Positions 11,650 through 23,780 are shown, counted from the first letter of the stretch. The stretch is 64,000 nucleotides of DNA from Scilla litardierei (GCA_030789695.1 CM061141.1:194753689-194817688); one strand, 5' to 3'. A program made the numbers and translations. Notes: generated from the letters alone by a model not told the origin.

Positions 11650-12300
11650 TCATTTTGGACGTTGCGACGAATCGTCGCAAAGTTGCGACGTTCAGCCCCC
11701 GTACGACCGAGGAAAACAGCTCCGTTCGCCCGCCCCGACCGAAGCCCCGCTCCGCATCCAACGCCGCCCGCATCGCAGCACAGCGCCCCGCTCGCACCCG
11801 TGTCCGACCGAGAAGAACTCTCGGTCAGACCGATAGCGTGGCCCGCTCACGCTCCCGCCCCGCACCGCAGCTGTCGCCCGCTTCGTCCCCCGCTCCGCTC
11901 CGTGCCCGACCGAAGGCCCCGCCCGCTGTGACCGAGCGCCCGAGCGCTGCAGCGCTGTCTCGCCCGCATCCTAGCGAACGACCGAGGGTCTCTATCGGTC
12001 TGACCGAAGGAAAGCGCCGCACCCGAGCTGCTGCACGCCCCCAACGCTGCAACAGCGCCGCCCAACGTGTCTGACCGAGCCATCTCCCCGCACCGAGGCT
12101 GTACGACCGACGGCCATTCGTCGCAACCCCGCACCCGTCGCAACACTTGCCACCGTGGGCCCCCCAAGTTCTCCAGAGTTATTGTGGGTCCCCCAAAGGC
12201 CCCTAGGACTGCTGTGGGCCCCACCTAGGTGCTTGCTCTTCGAGGATCCGTCGCGTACGACGTCGTCACACGTCGTAGCCCGTCGTCGCACGTGCTAGCT
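11650..12300 (+). other. CpG-dense transcribed leader of the LTR
   Basis: About 650 bp very rich in GACCGA, GCCCCGC and CGTCGCA motifs, unlike the AT-rich sequence around it. It starts with a near-palindrome (TTGCGACGAATCGTCGCAA). It is repeated at 18010-18660 and, diverged, on the minus strand at 62050-62690. It lies downstream of the TATA box, so it would be part of the RNA leader. Confidence 0.75.
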
Positions 12301-13817
12301 TTGGAATTTGGAACCGTCGCCCCGGTTGAAGCCCTGAATTTTCCAGCGAGGAATATATTTTGGAATCAGGACTTGGAGCGCGTTCTATTATTCCAACCCC
12401 CGGTGTCGCTACCCGACGCCGGTGTAGCTTTCGCGTCGTGATGAGGTAACGTTTTGCACCCCTAGGACCCCCAACCCAATTGCATGCTAATAAAGACTAA
12501 AAATCAGTATTTTAAAGTATTTTTAAATGTTTTAGAAGTCACTAATCAAGATTAATAAAACGGATGTAGGCCGGTGGACTTGTGCACGTAGGAATCGTGA
12601 CTTTGGACTCGTTGGACGGTGTTTTCTTGACGTGATAGTTGCAGGCAAGTGAAACTTGCCAACTCTTGTGTAGGGCCATGTTTTTAGGCCACTTACTCGC
12701 TTTTAGCGTAAAAGAGACTAGTCGGTGAAATGATAGCTGACTAGACGCCTACTTGATCTAGTTTGACAACGAAACTAGATCCGTCACCTAAATGATCTAG
12801 CTTGACAACGAAGCTAGATCCAACCATTAAAATTGTCATTCATGCATGCTAAACCGTCACGTTTACTTTTCTTACTTGTACGCTTTACTACTTGCCATGC
12901 CATGTCATCCATGCATTGAATGTTGCATCGTAGCACACGCTACAATACTTGTCCTTGTACTACTCGTCCGGCTAGGTGCACCCCTACGCCATACTTGTTT
13001 ACACACTTCCTGGCTCGTGGTCCAGAAGCGAGCATTCCAAGTTCGGGGGTAAGGCCCTGGCTCGATACACGTGGAGGGGTAGGGATAAACGGTTACTTGA
13101 GCTTAGGAGTGGCCTGATCCGCCCTCTAGCCAAAGGACGGAATCTCTGTGCACGAGGTGCTTACTTTCCTTGTCTTGTACTTGTCTTGTGAATGCCATGC
13201 CATGCTCGTACTTTACTTTACTTTACTTTACCTGTTGCACTCATACTTTAAACTGCCATGTCATCGCATTCATGCTAGAACTGCTAGGTTGTTCACTTTA
13301 CTTTCAGTTTCCTTGCACAAGTCTCTTGTAGACTTGCTGACATGTGCCCCTTGCTCTTTTGGGTGTCACATGTTAGACCTGAGCCAGAGATCGTTGCTGA
13401 GTACGTGATGCGTTGCTGACGCTGAGTCTGAGTCCATGATTGCCAGGAGGATTTTGGTGGACACCGGTGACCATGCTTTGAGTTTTTGTTGAGCTTTATG
13501 TTGTTTTAGGCCTTTTGTTAGTTGTTAGTGCGTAGCACCGTTGTTTTGTACTTTGAACTTTTGTTGGCCATGTTTGGGTCTTTAGACTTTTTCTTTTAGC
13601 CTGGTGGCTTTTCTGCGATGTTGGAAACTTATTTTATGGATATTCTGAGATGTCTCTTTTGTCTCATTTCATTATTATTATCTTTGTTTCGTTCGCGTTG
13701 CAAGGACCTGCAGTTTTAAATTTGATTGACGCTTATCGGACTTAAAGCTTTGCAGCTTCAAGTCTGAGCGGACCTTCTCACGCTTCGCTCCACATTTTTG
13801 GGAAGCGGGGCGTGACA

Positions 13818-13845
13818 GGTTTTGTTGGTGGCCCATGCAGGTCCA
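13818..13845 (+). other. Degenerate primer binding site
   Basis: Directly after the 5' LTR the sequence reads TTTTGTTGGTGGCCCATGC. Related elements have TTTTGGTGGTATCAGAGC here. The alignment suggests a decayed or changed tRNA-Met site. This is inference. Confidence 0.4.
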
Positions 13846-16800
13846 GTCTTGCAATTGCGAATTAACGGAACAACGATAATAACGGAATGTCCATTAAATA
13901 AATTGCAACATCCGAGTCATAAGCCCTGAGTCTAGTCATTTTCTTAGGACACTAGGTGATAAGAAGGCTTAGTTAGACGTCTGTGCTTGCTAGTTAGAGG
14001 CCCTGATTGTAGTTAGACCCCTTCTAGCAATTGATTCAATTGTCGTAGGAGTTACCCTAGTGGTCCTTGTTTACCCCTGACCATATTAGACTTCTAGAAT
14101 CTCCTTTAGACGTTCGCTTTTGGGTTCATCGATTTCGGACCAAGCCGAACGCATTTCTTTACCGTCTAACCTTTAGAAGTCTTAGCGCCTAGTTCCTAAT
14201 CTTTAGTTGGTCGACCGTAGGAGTTTCCGTAGACTTTCCTGATTCATGTCCTAGGCGTATGTATGCTTTGACCACCTGACCAATTTCCTTCCCTCGATTC
14301 ACGAGATCGCCTCATGACGATCGTCATCAATTTTCGACCCTCTCCGTTACAAACCTGAATCTTCTGAGAGTATTCTTCGATTTCCTCTTTCCCATACTAC
14401 TTCGTTGATTTAAATTTTTAAAACGTTTGTCGGAATTTTGAACTCTAGCTTATAATATTTTTCCCAGCCTATGTTTTCGTACTCATGTCGTCTTTTCATA
14501 TATTACTTTTATTCTGAACCGTACTTTTATTTTGCTCAGTTCGATTTATAATTTTCCCTCTTATTTATGCTATTTGAATAATACATCGTGTTTACTTTTA
14601 ATATACTTTTCAAGACACATGGAATTTCAGATTTCAGCAAGTTGGTTTTTGCTCGTTGTTCTCACTATTTCAGATTTTTGCAAAATTACTATTTTCATAA
14701 CCACTTCCTGATTTAGACCCTCCCTGATTTGATTTTAAAGATTTGCTATTCGATCTTGAAAATTCTTATGCTAAGTTACTACTATTTTCTTTCCGCTCAC
14801 CATACACGTTTTAGAAAAATTTCTAAACCAAATTGAATTTCAACTATATTTTTATAACCGTGCCAGACTTGTTGTGCTCATAGATTAAGAACCTTGTGCA
14901 AATCTGTTTCACTTTTTGGCAAACCTCGGTTTTCTAAAAGTAGTTTCAAATTGATTATCTACAATTTTCCATAGCCCAAAGTTTTGAAAGCATTTAACCT
15001 GATTTTAAATTTTTCTGTTGCTTGATTCCATTCCCCGACTTTCAAAAACTTTTGGCAACATTATATTAAAATACTGACGTATAAGAATTTCTAAAACCTC
15101 GTCCTTAATATTCGTGTAAATGACTTTGCTTCCTTTTATAATGATTTTTTTTAAAACCAATAGAACATTTTCTCTTATTTTGAATATTCGACTCAGATTT
15201 ATTTTGAACAACTCGTTTTATCGATCCCCAAACATTTCTTCTCAGACGAGGATTTTAAAGTACAACAGTTTTCAGATTTCACGTATTTTAGCATGTGCTA
15301 CTTACCCTATCTTCTTTTCTATACCCTATGTATGTATCACTACATCTCCACCTCTCTTTTTCCCTCAACCTAAACATCACCATTGAGCCAATGTTTTCCA
15401 TAACCAAGCGGTCTCCCTGTATTCGTCCTATCTGAACTCGTGCTTATCGATCCTTCCCTCGTCACGCTCTCGACCTCTCTTTATTGCTTAGGCTTAAGTG
15501 TCCGTCAATGTCTGTGCCAACCCTTAAGTGTTAGTAGACCCTTGGACCCTTGTGAGGTGTCGTTGGGCACGTACCCAAGTTATGAACGTGAGCTTGAATG
15601 AGTATAATCACATAGTATATTAATGTTTGCCTATTGTGTGATATATACGTACTTAGAGTTATTCGTGATATTATAAAGTTATTTGTGTGTTATTATTTAT
15701 AGATTTTTTTTTTGTGGATAGCTATACTATACTAGGGATGCCTATGTATATGAGAATTAGCGTTGGAATATCTAAGTTGTGTATGTAATTAGAGATACTT
15801 ATAATGGTTGAAATAAAATGATTGGTAAAGCTATGTGTGTGCTAGGCGTGATAATAATAAGTATATGTATAGATAAGTAAGTAGGCCTATTGAGTGATCT
15901 ATATATTATTACGTGTGAGTACGTGCTCGTAGGTAGATATATAAGGTGTTTAGACGTAAGTAGTTATGTTTTGTTGCCTGAGTATATATGTGATATACAT
16001 ATAGTAATAGGGTTATAATTTTGATTGGTATTGTTGCTTTTACGGGATGTTGCATACGTGCATGCCGTGAGGTATACACGACTATTGCACATCTTAATTA
16101 TGTATGTGTGGATGTGTTAGTATACTAATTATAGGTAGTAGGCCATGGTGAGAATATATATGCTACTTATATGTGACTATACGGTGATGTTTGTACTAAG
16201 GAGTATATTATAGTTATACGTGTGCTGATGTCTGTATTATTACTATGGTATATAGATTGATTGAACTATGTAAGTATTACCGGACTAAATATTAAGTGTG
16301 ATTGATCTATGGAATGTATATGGTTGTATTGGTAGACATATATATAAATATTAGGGTGGTATTGGTGTTTGTATGAATGTCGTGTTACGTATATAGAATA
16401 TCCTGATGAGTGTAATGAGTCTCACTCAAGCTTGAGTGGGTATACTCTAAGTATATTGAATGTATGTTTGTAATATAGCGATGTTTGATGTATGTATAGT
16501 GATAGGAGTGTTTGTGCCTGGTTGTGCTACGCACATGATTGTGGGTCGCTACGCCAGTATATAGTTATAGGTGTCGGTCTTGTGGTGTAGTTATTTACTA
16601 AGGACTTGTTATGTGAACGTATGTGTATTAGCTAAAACTAGGTGTGTATGTGTGCTAGTTATACAATGGCATGATTGGTGTATGTAAATGAAATGTTAGC
16701 GTGTTTGGGTGTGCACCATGCACGGGTAAGTATGTGCTTAGTTATAGGTATTGATGACCATGGTATATGTGGCGTGCCGTAAATATAGTTATAGGGCCGT

Positions 16801-17348
16801 ACGTGATGTGAATATATGGTGAACTATTTGCATGTATTGAATGACTATATATTGTGAAATTATAGTAGTGGTGAATGTACATTAGATATAGTGAACTTGA
16901 TTCAATAATGGTATGGTGTGACTATATGTGTTGAGATGCTTGGTATTGGATGAATATTAGAGGGTAGTATACCCTTGATGTTTGTGCATAGGTAGCTACA
17001 TATAGGTAGAGCGATGATTGTAATGGCTAAGCGTGAAACTATCATTATATAAGTATCTGAAATATTGTTTTGTGATTAGGTAGGTAGTAGCTGTTATATA
17101 AGGGATGTATGTTTATAGACCTGATTGAAATACATGTATGGAGTTGACGGACTATAATAGGTATAAGTGTATACGCACGTGAATGTATATATATATATAC
17201 GTGTTGGTAGTAATAATGTTTGACTACCTAGTGCATATATGAGCACTTGTAATGACTGTACTTGGTTTGAAATATAATGTGACTTGATTTGGGGTAGTTA
17301 CTAGAGCGACTAGATGTATTAGAAAGTCCGAGGACGGACTTTATTCTA
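13846..17348 (+). other. Non-coding interior of the Del-like element
   Basis: Two textures. About 13846-15540 is T/C-rich unique-looking DNA. About 15540-17348 is a TA/TG-rich stretch full of short TATATGTG-like words. The longest frames are under 90 codons and show no retroviral motif. The right half reappears reversed at 63356-64000. Confidence 0.75.
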
Positions 17349-17360
17349 AGGTGGGGAGGA
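17349..17360 (+). other. Polypurine tract
   Basis: AGGTGGGGAGGA lies immediately before the 3' LTR and gives the plus orientation. Confidence 0.8.
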
Positions 17361-20183
17361 TGTAACGACCACTTTTCGTCGTACGTTGTTCGTGCACGTG
17401 CTTTTGGCCGTGCACGTGTTTGCTTTAGACTTTATTTGTTTGTGAACACTTTTGTGTGATATGCCGTTGCGAACGTCACTGAGAGTATTAAATAGTGGCA
17501 CTATATTGGAACGACGTTCTCGAGTCGTTTTTCCACAATTTGATCTTACTCGATGAGACGTGACGATTCTCACTCTTGACGGGAGACGTTTCTATTTTTA
17601 GTTCCGTCGTCCGACGTCGAAACTGAGATCCGTCTTCTTAGTTAGCTCACATTCGTCGCCACGATCACAACGATATTTATTTTATAATTTTTGGAGTTTA
17701 TTTGACCACTTTTATAATTTTTACAAGTTTTATATTATTTTTAATAATTTATTTTTCAATTAATTTCGGCCAAATAAAATTTATTTGAGTTTAAAACGTT
17801 TTAAAGAATTTTTGAGCCAATTTCCAGCTCATTTGGACCAGGTCAAATCCTAGATTGGGTTGGAGAAGTTTAAATTCAAATTTCAAATCTTTTTGAACTT
17901 CTAATCCTATTAGATTTAGCCCTAGACCAAGTCAACCCACCTATACTATATAAGCAACACCTAGCAAGTCCTATTTTCCAAAGAAATTATCCCTAGCCCC
18001 TTCCAAACTCATTTTGGACGTTGCGACGAATCGTCGGAACGTTGCGACGTTCAGCCCCCGTACGACAGAGGAAAACAGCTCCGTTCGCCCGCCCCGACCG
18101 AAGCCCCGCTCCGCATCCAACGCCGCCCGCATCGCAGCACAGCGCCCCGCTCGCACCCGTGTCCGACCGAGAAGAACTCTCGGTCAGACCGATAGCGTGG
18201 CCCGCTCACGCTCCCGCCCCGCACCGCAGCTGTCGCCCGCTTCGTCCCCCGCTCCGCTCCGTGCCCGACCGAAGGCCCCGCCCGCTGTGACCGAGCGCCC
18301 GAGCGCTGCAGCGCTGCAACGTTGTCTCGCCCGCATCCTAGCGAACGACCGAGGGTCTCTATCGGTCTGACCGAAGGAAAGCGCCGCACCCGAGCTGCTG
18401 CACGCCCCCAACGCTGCAACAGCGCCGCCCAACGTGTCTGACCGAGCCATCTCCCCGCACCGAGGCTGTACGACCGACGGCCATTCGTCGCAACCCCGCA
18501 CCCGTCGCACCACTTGCCACCGTGGGCCCCCCAAGTTCTCCAGAGTTATTGTGGGTCCCCCAAAGGCCCCTAGGACTGCTGTGGGCCCCACCTAGGTGCT
18601 TGCTCTTCGAGGATCCGTCGCGTACGACGTCGTCGCACGTCGTAGCCCGTCATCGCACGTGCTAGCTTTGGAATCTGGAACCGTCGCCCCGGTTGAAGCC
18701 CTGAATTTTCCAGCGAGGAATATATTTTGGAATCAGGACTTGGAGCGCGTTCTATTATTCCAACCCCCGGTGTCGCTACCCGACGCCGGTGTAGCTTTCG
18801 CGTCGTGATGAGGTAACGTTTTGCACCCCTAGGACCCCCAACCCAATTGCATGCTAATAAAGACTAAAAATCAGTATTTTAAAGTATTTTTAAATGTTTT
18901 AGAAGTCACTAATCAAGATTAATAAAACGGATGTAGGCCGGTGGACTTGTGCACGTAGGAATCGTGACTTTGGACTCGTTGGACGGTGTTTTCTTGACGT
19001 GATAGTTGCAGGCAAGTGAAACTTGCCAACTCTTGTGTAGGGCCATGTTTTTAGGCCACTTACTCGCTTTTAGCGTAAAAGAGACTAGTCGGTGAAATGA
19101 TAGCTGACTAGACGCCTACTTGATCTAGTTTGACAACGAAACTAGATCCGTCACCTAAATGATCTAGCTTGACAACGAAGCTAGATCCAACCATTAAAAT
19201 TGTCATTCATGCATGCTAAACCGTCACGTTTACTTTTCTTACTTGTACGCTTTACTACTTGCCATGCCATGTCATCCATGCATTGAATGTTGCATCGTAG
19301 CACACGCTACAATACTTGTCCTTGTACTACTCGTCCGGCTAGGTGCACCCCTACGCCATACTTGTTTACACACTTCCTGGCTCGTGGTCCAGAAGCGAGC
19401 ATTCCAAGTTCGGGGGTAAGGCCCTGGCTCGATACACGTGGAGGGGTAGGGATAAACGGTTACTTGAGCTTAGGAGTGGCCTGATCCGCCCTCTAGCCAA
19501 AGGACGGAATCTCTGTGCACGAGGTGCTTACTTTCCTGTCTTGTACTTGTCTTGTGAATGCCATGCCATGCTCGTACTTTACTTTACTTTACTTTACCTG
19601 TTGCACTCATACTTTAAACTGCCATGTCATCGCATTCATGCTAGAACTGCTAGGTTGTTCACTTTACTTTCAGTTTCCTTGCACAAGTCTCTTGTAGACT
19701 TGCTGACATGTGCCCCTTGCTCTTTTGGGTGTCACATGTTAGACCTGAGCCAGAGATCGTTGCTGAGTACGTGATGCGTTGCTGACGCTGAGTCTGAGTC
19801 CATGATTGCCAGGAGGATTTTGGTGGACACCGGTGACCATGCTTTGAGTTTTTGTTGAGCTTTATGTTGTTTTAGGCCTTTTGTTAGTTGTTGGTGCGTA
19901 GCACCGTTGTTTTGTACTTTGAACTTTTGTTGGCCATGTTTGGGTCTTTAGACTTTTTCTTTTAGCCTGGTGGCTTTTCTGCGATGTTGGAAACTTATTT
20001 TATGGATATTCTGAGATGTCTCTTTTGTCTCATTTCATTATTATTATCTTTGTTTCGTTCCCGTTGCAAGGACCTGCAGTTTTAAATTTGATTGACGCTT
20101 ATCGGACTTAAAGCTTTGCAGCTTCAAGTCTGAGCGGACCTTCTCACGCTTCGCTCCACATTTTTGGGAAGCAGGGCGTGACA
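17361..20183 (+). repeat. 3' LTR of the Del-like element
   Basis: 2823 bp, direct repeat of 11002-13817. It differs mainly by an extra 8 bp in the CpG block near 18310-18320 and about 13 substitutions. It is followed by the GCCTT duplication. Confidence 0.92.
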
Positions 20184-20508
20184 GCCTTGTTGCCAAGTTT
20201 CCCCGCTGAGAAGCTTTGTACCCTCACAGCATCTTTGTACCTATTACTCATTCAAAATTTGTATGGGCATTAGACCCTCCTTTTTCAATTCATACATTAT
20301 TGTAACTATTCTGAGACTTGAGATTGTAATTAATTAAATTATCTGTGTTGTTTGAGTTGCATGCAAGAACCTGCAAGTGTTATCACAAACGCTTATTGTG
20401 CTTAAACCAAGGAGGAAGAAAAGAAAAAAATACCTCCTTCTTGTTTTAAGCACATGCGGACCCGCTCGCGTCCTCGCTCCCAAGTACAATGGGAAGCAAG
20501 GCGTGACA
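20184..20508 (+). repeat. Right piece of the interrupted Del/Tekay-like LTR
   Basis: Continuation of 10234-11001 after the nested element. It ends GGGAAGCAAGGCGTGACA, a standard right LTR terminus of this lineage, exactly where LINE coding sequence begins at 20509. The LTR element therefore cut a LINE. No coding sequence. Confidence 0.6.
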
Positions 20509-21892
20509 ATTTCTCTCCCAGCACAACGAACTGGTTCAAACTAGGCTCTTGTGCAATTTTAGCAGTTTCAGTCCCCTCCCGGATTAGAGAGTTTAGGGGT
20601 TGTTTCTCTAATCCAACGTTCCCAGGGGTATCCCCCAACATATTTCCGGCGGGGGATAATACCACTACAGGCCTATCAACCTGCATATGAGAGAGATCAG
20701 AAGTTTGGATTGAAGGCCGCTCGAAAGTTGTTACTTTTGATGGACACTGAGCATCAATATGCCCAAAAGAAGCACACCCACCGCATCTCGGTGGCTCGCC
20801 CTCGTATTTAACATCTACATTTATATATAATTGATCATCCAAGTCAACCAACACAGTTCTCAGAAGAGGAGCTTCAGCCGTGACTTCCACCAGACAACGA
20901 GCATATGAGATTTTATCAAGATTTGATGTAGCTTTGTCAAGACATATGGGCGTCTCCACACCACTAGCGATGATGTTCAGAATGTCGAGGGTCCACATTG
21001 AGAGAGGGAGATTGTGAAACTGAACTCAAATAGGAACTGCAGTAAGGATTTCACGTCTGTGTTGGGTAGTTGGTGTCCATGTTTGGAGGACCACCAGCCT
21101 GCCATCAAATAACCAAGGCCCTCCATGGAGAATATTATCCCGATCTACAGCATTCTCAAATCTGAAATAAAAATAACCATTCTCACGAGAGAAAATATGA
21201 AGTCCCCCTTTAATTCTCCATAGGCGCTCTGTCCACGCTTTAATCTGACCAAAAAACGGAACATCGCCTAAAACGTAACCCACTAGAGTATTCTGCCAAC
21301 GAAAAGCACCTGTTTCTACCATTGAAGGTGCAACCCTGACCTTAGCAACACCATCAGATTTGCTGATGGGAGGTATGAGTGTCATCACCAGTGGGTCAGC
21401 ATATTTGCGTCGATTTGCACAAATATCTACGCAAGACTTCTTATTACCAGAAGGGCTAATCAGGATGGTAGATTGGGGCCTGACAGGTTTCCTCTTAAGC
21501 ATATTTGGGAATTTAGAAGATATCGAAATACCTTCTTTAATAAGGGGAACTTGATTCTTAACAATGGATGGCGTAGATCGCTTGGGTTGATTCTGATCGA
21601 GATTCCAATGGTTGATCGGTGATGGCCTGCCAAACTTCTTGAAACCCCCACGACGAACAGGTCCCTGATTAGGCCCACGACGAATGGGATAACCCTCGAA
21701 ATACCCTCGAACGGAAGGGGCTTTCTTCCTCGCATAAGACACACGCATCCAGTCTTCATCTCCATCCGCATTGTGTTCATTCGATGTTGCCTTTCCAGCG
21801 TCCAAAGACTTGTCGATGCCACCTTCACCAGCCACACTAGGGCACGTCGTCGCCTGAGATTTCCCAGCTCCAGAAAAAATGCTCTCTCCCAT
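20509..21892 (-). pseudogene. LINE-A ORF1 (nucleic-acid-binding protein), broken
   Basis: The minus-strand frame starts at ATG 21892 and runs to 20509 with one internal stop, TGA at 21026-21028, at a place where related ORF1s have Trp. After a basic N-terminal region (about residues 60-130) comes the DUF4283-like domain (VGYVLGDVPFF, then RLWRIKGGLHIFSRENGYFY and GGPWLFDGRLVVLQ). A CCHC knuckle follows (CGGCASFGHIDAQC, near 20770-20810). ORF1 proteins of plant L1 LINEs bind the element RNA. The C-terminal end is lost: after 20509 the frame runs into the LTR. ORF2 is not found nearby. The start codon directly abuts a TATATATA run. Confidence 0.85.
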
Positions 21893-21901
21893 ATATATAT
21901 A

Positions 21902-21930
21902 CTAGTCATAACCCGTGCCCGCGGGCACGG
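21902..21930 (-). other. Helitron 3' terminus: palindrome plus CTAG
   Basis: CCGTGCCCGCGGGCACGG (21913-21930) is a perfect palindrome and, read on the minus strand, is followed by GTTATGA and then CTAG. Hairpin, short spacer and CTRR end are the defining marks of Helitron 3' ends. Confidence 0.65.
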
Positions 21931-22021
21931 TTCATTTAAGATTTTCCCCCGCGAAATCTGTTTTCCCCAAAAAATTATTTCCACCGCCAAAATTTTAAAG
22001 AACAGCAAATTAGCGTAAAAA

Positions 22022-22545
22022 TATTTAGTGGCATGGGCGCATTTGGCACGGGCAAATTCGGCACGGACGGAACAACAAATTCGATGCGGGCGCCTTCAAA
22101 TTAGTGTAAAAATATTTAGTGGCATGGGCGCATTCGATGCGGGCAAATTCGGCACGGGCAAATTCGGCACGGACGGAACAACAAATTCGATGCGGGTGCC
22201 TTCAAATTAGCATAAAAATATTTAGTGGCATGGGCGCACTCGGCCTGGGCACCTTCTGCGCGGAACAACAAATTCATCGTGGATGCCTTCGACGCGGAAC
22301 AACAAATGTGGCACGGGCGCCTTCGGCAAATTCGGCGTAGAATAACAAATTCGGCGCATGCGTCTTCGGCGTAGAACAACAAAGTCGGCGCGGGCGCCTT
22401 CGGCGCGGAACAACAAATTAGCATAAAAAAATTCGCCACGGATGCCTTGAACGTGGAACTACAAATTCGGCACAAAACAACAAATTCGGTGCAGGCGTCT
22501 TCGGCGTGGAATAACAAATTAGCGTAAAAAATTTAGCTCGCGCCG
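22022..22545. repeat. Tandem array with ACAACAAATTCGGCG core
   Basis: Three copies of a unit of about 90-105 bp start with TTTAGTGGCATGGGCGCA near 22024, 22115 and 22224. They grade into shorter units built on GGAACAACAAATTCGGCG and GGGCGCCTTCGG. It is GC-rich in an AT-rich setting and lies close to the Helitron 3' end. The 133-codon minus frame here is a by-product of the repeat. Confidence 0.75.
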
Positions 22546-22940
22546 AAAGCGTGGACCAACAAATTCCGTGTGGAACAACGTGCGGGCTACCGAAAAGAGT
22601 TGTTCCCTCCAGATTTATTCCACACCAAATTTAAATTTTAGGTCCATATAAATGTAGTTCCTCAAAATTTTAAATTAACAACTACATTTAAAGTTTTAGA
22701 TTAACAACCATATAAATCTTAGTCAACAACCACATTCAAAAAAATCCCTCAATTATTTGGGTGCGAACAGTTTGCACGTCATTCTGTTCGCAAAACACAC
22801 ACACACACACAACCCCCCCTCTCTCTCCCCACATCCTCATCTTCCTTGTTTCTCATCTTAATCTTAAAGAAAAAAGAGCAGGGTGTGGAATCTTATCTAT
22901 CTCTCATCTCAATTCGCATTATATCTCCTTCTCCGTATCT
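22546..22940. other. AT-rich spacer with (AC)n run
   Basis: Contains an (AC) run at about 22795-22811, a pyrimidine-rich stretch and repeated AACAACCACAT-like words. No gene seen. Confidence 0.5.
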
Positions 22941-23100
22941 TTTCTTTCCTTAGATCATCACCAATCAATTCAATTATTAAGTGATTTCCATGTTGATTTT
23001 GCAAGTTCATTTCATGGTTTTTTCTTTCCTTAGATCATCACCAATCAATTCAATTATTAAGTGATTTCCATGTTGATTTTGCAAGTTCATTTCATGGTTT
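22941..23100. repeat. Perfect 80-bp tandem duplication
   Basis: 22941-23020 and 23021-23100 are identical, starting TTTCTTTCCTTAGATCATCA and ending TTCATGGTTT. The lack of any difference suggests a recent event. It lies in leader-like, pyrimidine-rich DNA of the Helitron. Confidence 0.9.
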
Positions 23101-23598
23101 TTGTCATACAGTCTATTTAATTTTGTTTTCTGTATTAGGGAACCCAATAAATAAATTACTAGATGAAGCACATCAAACAAATGGAGTCAATCAAGGCACC
23201 GAAGATTTATTCACCACCCTTGATACCTACATATGCCACATCATGGTATGCCTAACAAAGCCTCATTTGTCTTTTTTTGCAGTGGCTACAAAATGCAGTT
23301 CCAATTTTCCAAGCTAGAAACTCAAGAAACACCACAAACTCAACATACATATTAATAAGAATGAATTTTATGCATCGATTGATATAAAAGATACATACAA
23401 AACATTTCAAGACATTTCTGGCCTATTCTCAAAACAAAAGAGCATATGAATAGCATGACAAATAAACTGATACTAACCATTAAAAACAGAAAAAGAAAAG
23501 AAAAGACAACATAATCATAAATACACGTCTTCTATACATGATCATCATTCCATATATGATCATAAATACATCCGATTCTGTTGTTGTTGCTTGCCCCT
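23101..23598. other. Spacer, no supported gene
   Basis: A 64-codon plus frame at 23123-23317 contains an exon-like open stretch (23139-23245) bounded by AG and GT. The only pairing acceptor would leave a 37-nt intron, shorter than plants normally splice, and the peptide is unrecognised. Confidence 0.4.
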
Positions 23599-23780
23599 TT
23601 ATCTTCTTTGGAAGTTGAATGTCTTAATAGAAAATGCAAATACCACAGCGAAGATCACAGTGAATCCAACCATCGCAAGAGCAATCCATCCCAAGGAGTC
23701 GTACCTGAACCCAAAGTGGTGCCCACTGAATTCAGACCCAAGATTTCCAAGCAAAACAGACAAATGATGCTTTCATGAAA
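23599..23780 (-). pseudogene. Last-exon fragment of an ABCG (PDR-type) transporter
   Basis: The minus frame ending at TAA 23599-23601 encodes FGFRYDSLGWIALAMVGF, then a hydrophobic segment and the terminal IKTFNFQRR. Plant full-size ABCG/PDR transporters end with a last membrane span and a basic FNFQRR-type tail preceded by an FGF-x-x-D-x-LG segment, which matches well. Only about the final 40 residues are convincing; upstream residues may be intron. No nucleotide-binding domain lies nearby, so this is a carried fragment, not a gene. The nearest PDR relative cannot be named. Confidence 0.6.

Larger units (their letters stand above)
11002..13817 (+). repeat. 5' LTR of the Del-like element
   Basis: 2816 bp. 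The CTATATAAG TATA box at about 11587-11595 splits it into an AT-rich U3 of about 590 bp and a long transcribed part. It contains the CpG-dense block 11650-12300 and short CTTTA repeats near 13210-13235. Frames up to 139 codons here come from the GC-rich block and I do not treat them as genes. Confidence 0.92.
11002..20183 (+). mobile_element. Complete non-coding LTR retrotransposon with 2.8-kb LTRs
   Basis: LTRs at 11002-13817 and 17361-20183 start TGTAACGACC and end GGGCGTGACA, the terminal style of Del/Tekay chromoviruses. By hand count they differ by about 13 substitutions, one 8-bp and one 1-bp indel. The 5-bp duplications GCCTT at 10997-11001 and 20184-20188 show an intact insertion. 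A purine tract precedes the right LTR, so it reads on the plus strand. The 3.5-kb interior has no gag or pol, so movement would need a partner element. A related but more diverged copy lies in opposite orientation at 60513-64000. Confidence 0.92.

Noticed and set aside
11655..12441. Several overlapping frames of 60-139 codons on both strands (repeated at 18014-18808 and 61808-62731)
   Set aside because: They lie in the CpG-dense LTR leader. High GC removes stop codons in all frames; products are Arg/Pro/Ala-rich and match no family.
23139..23387. Possible two-exon gene on the plus strand
   Set aside because: The only consistent intron would be 37 nt, too short for plant splicing, and the peptide is unrecognised.
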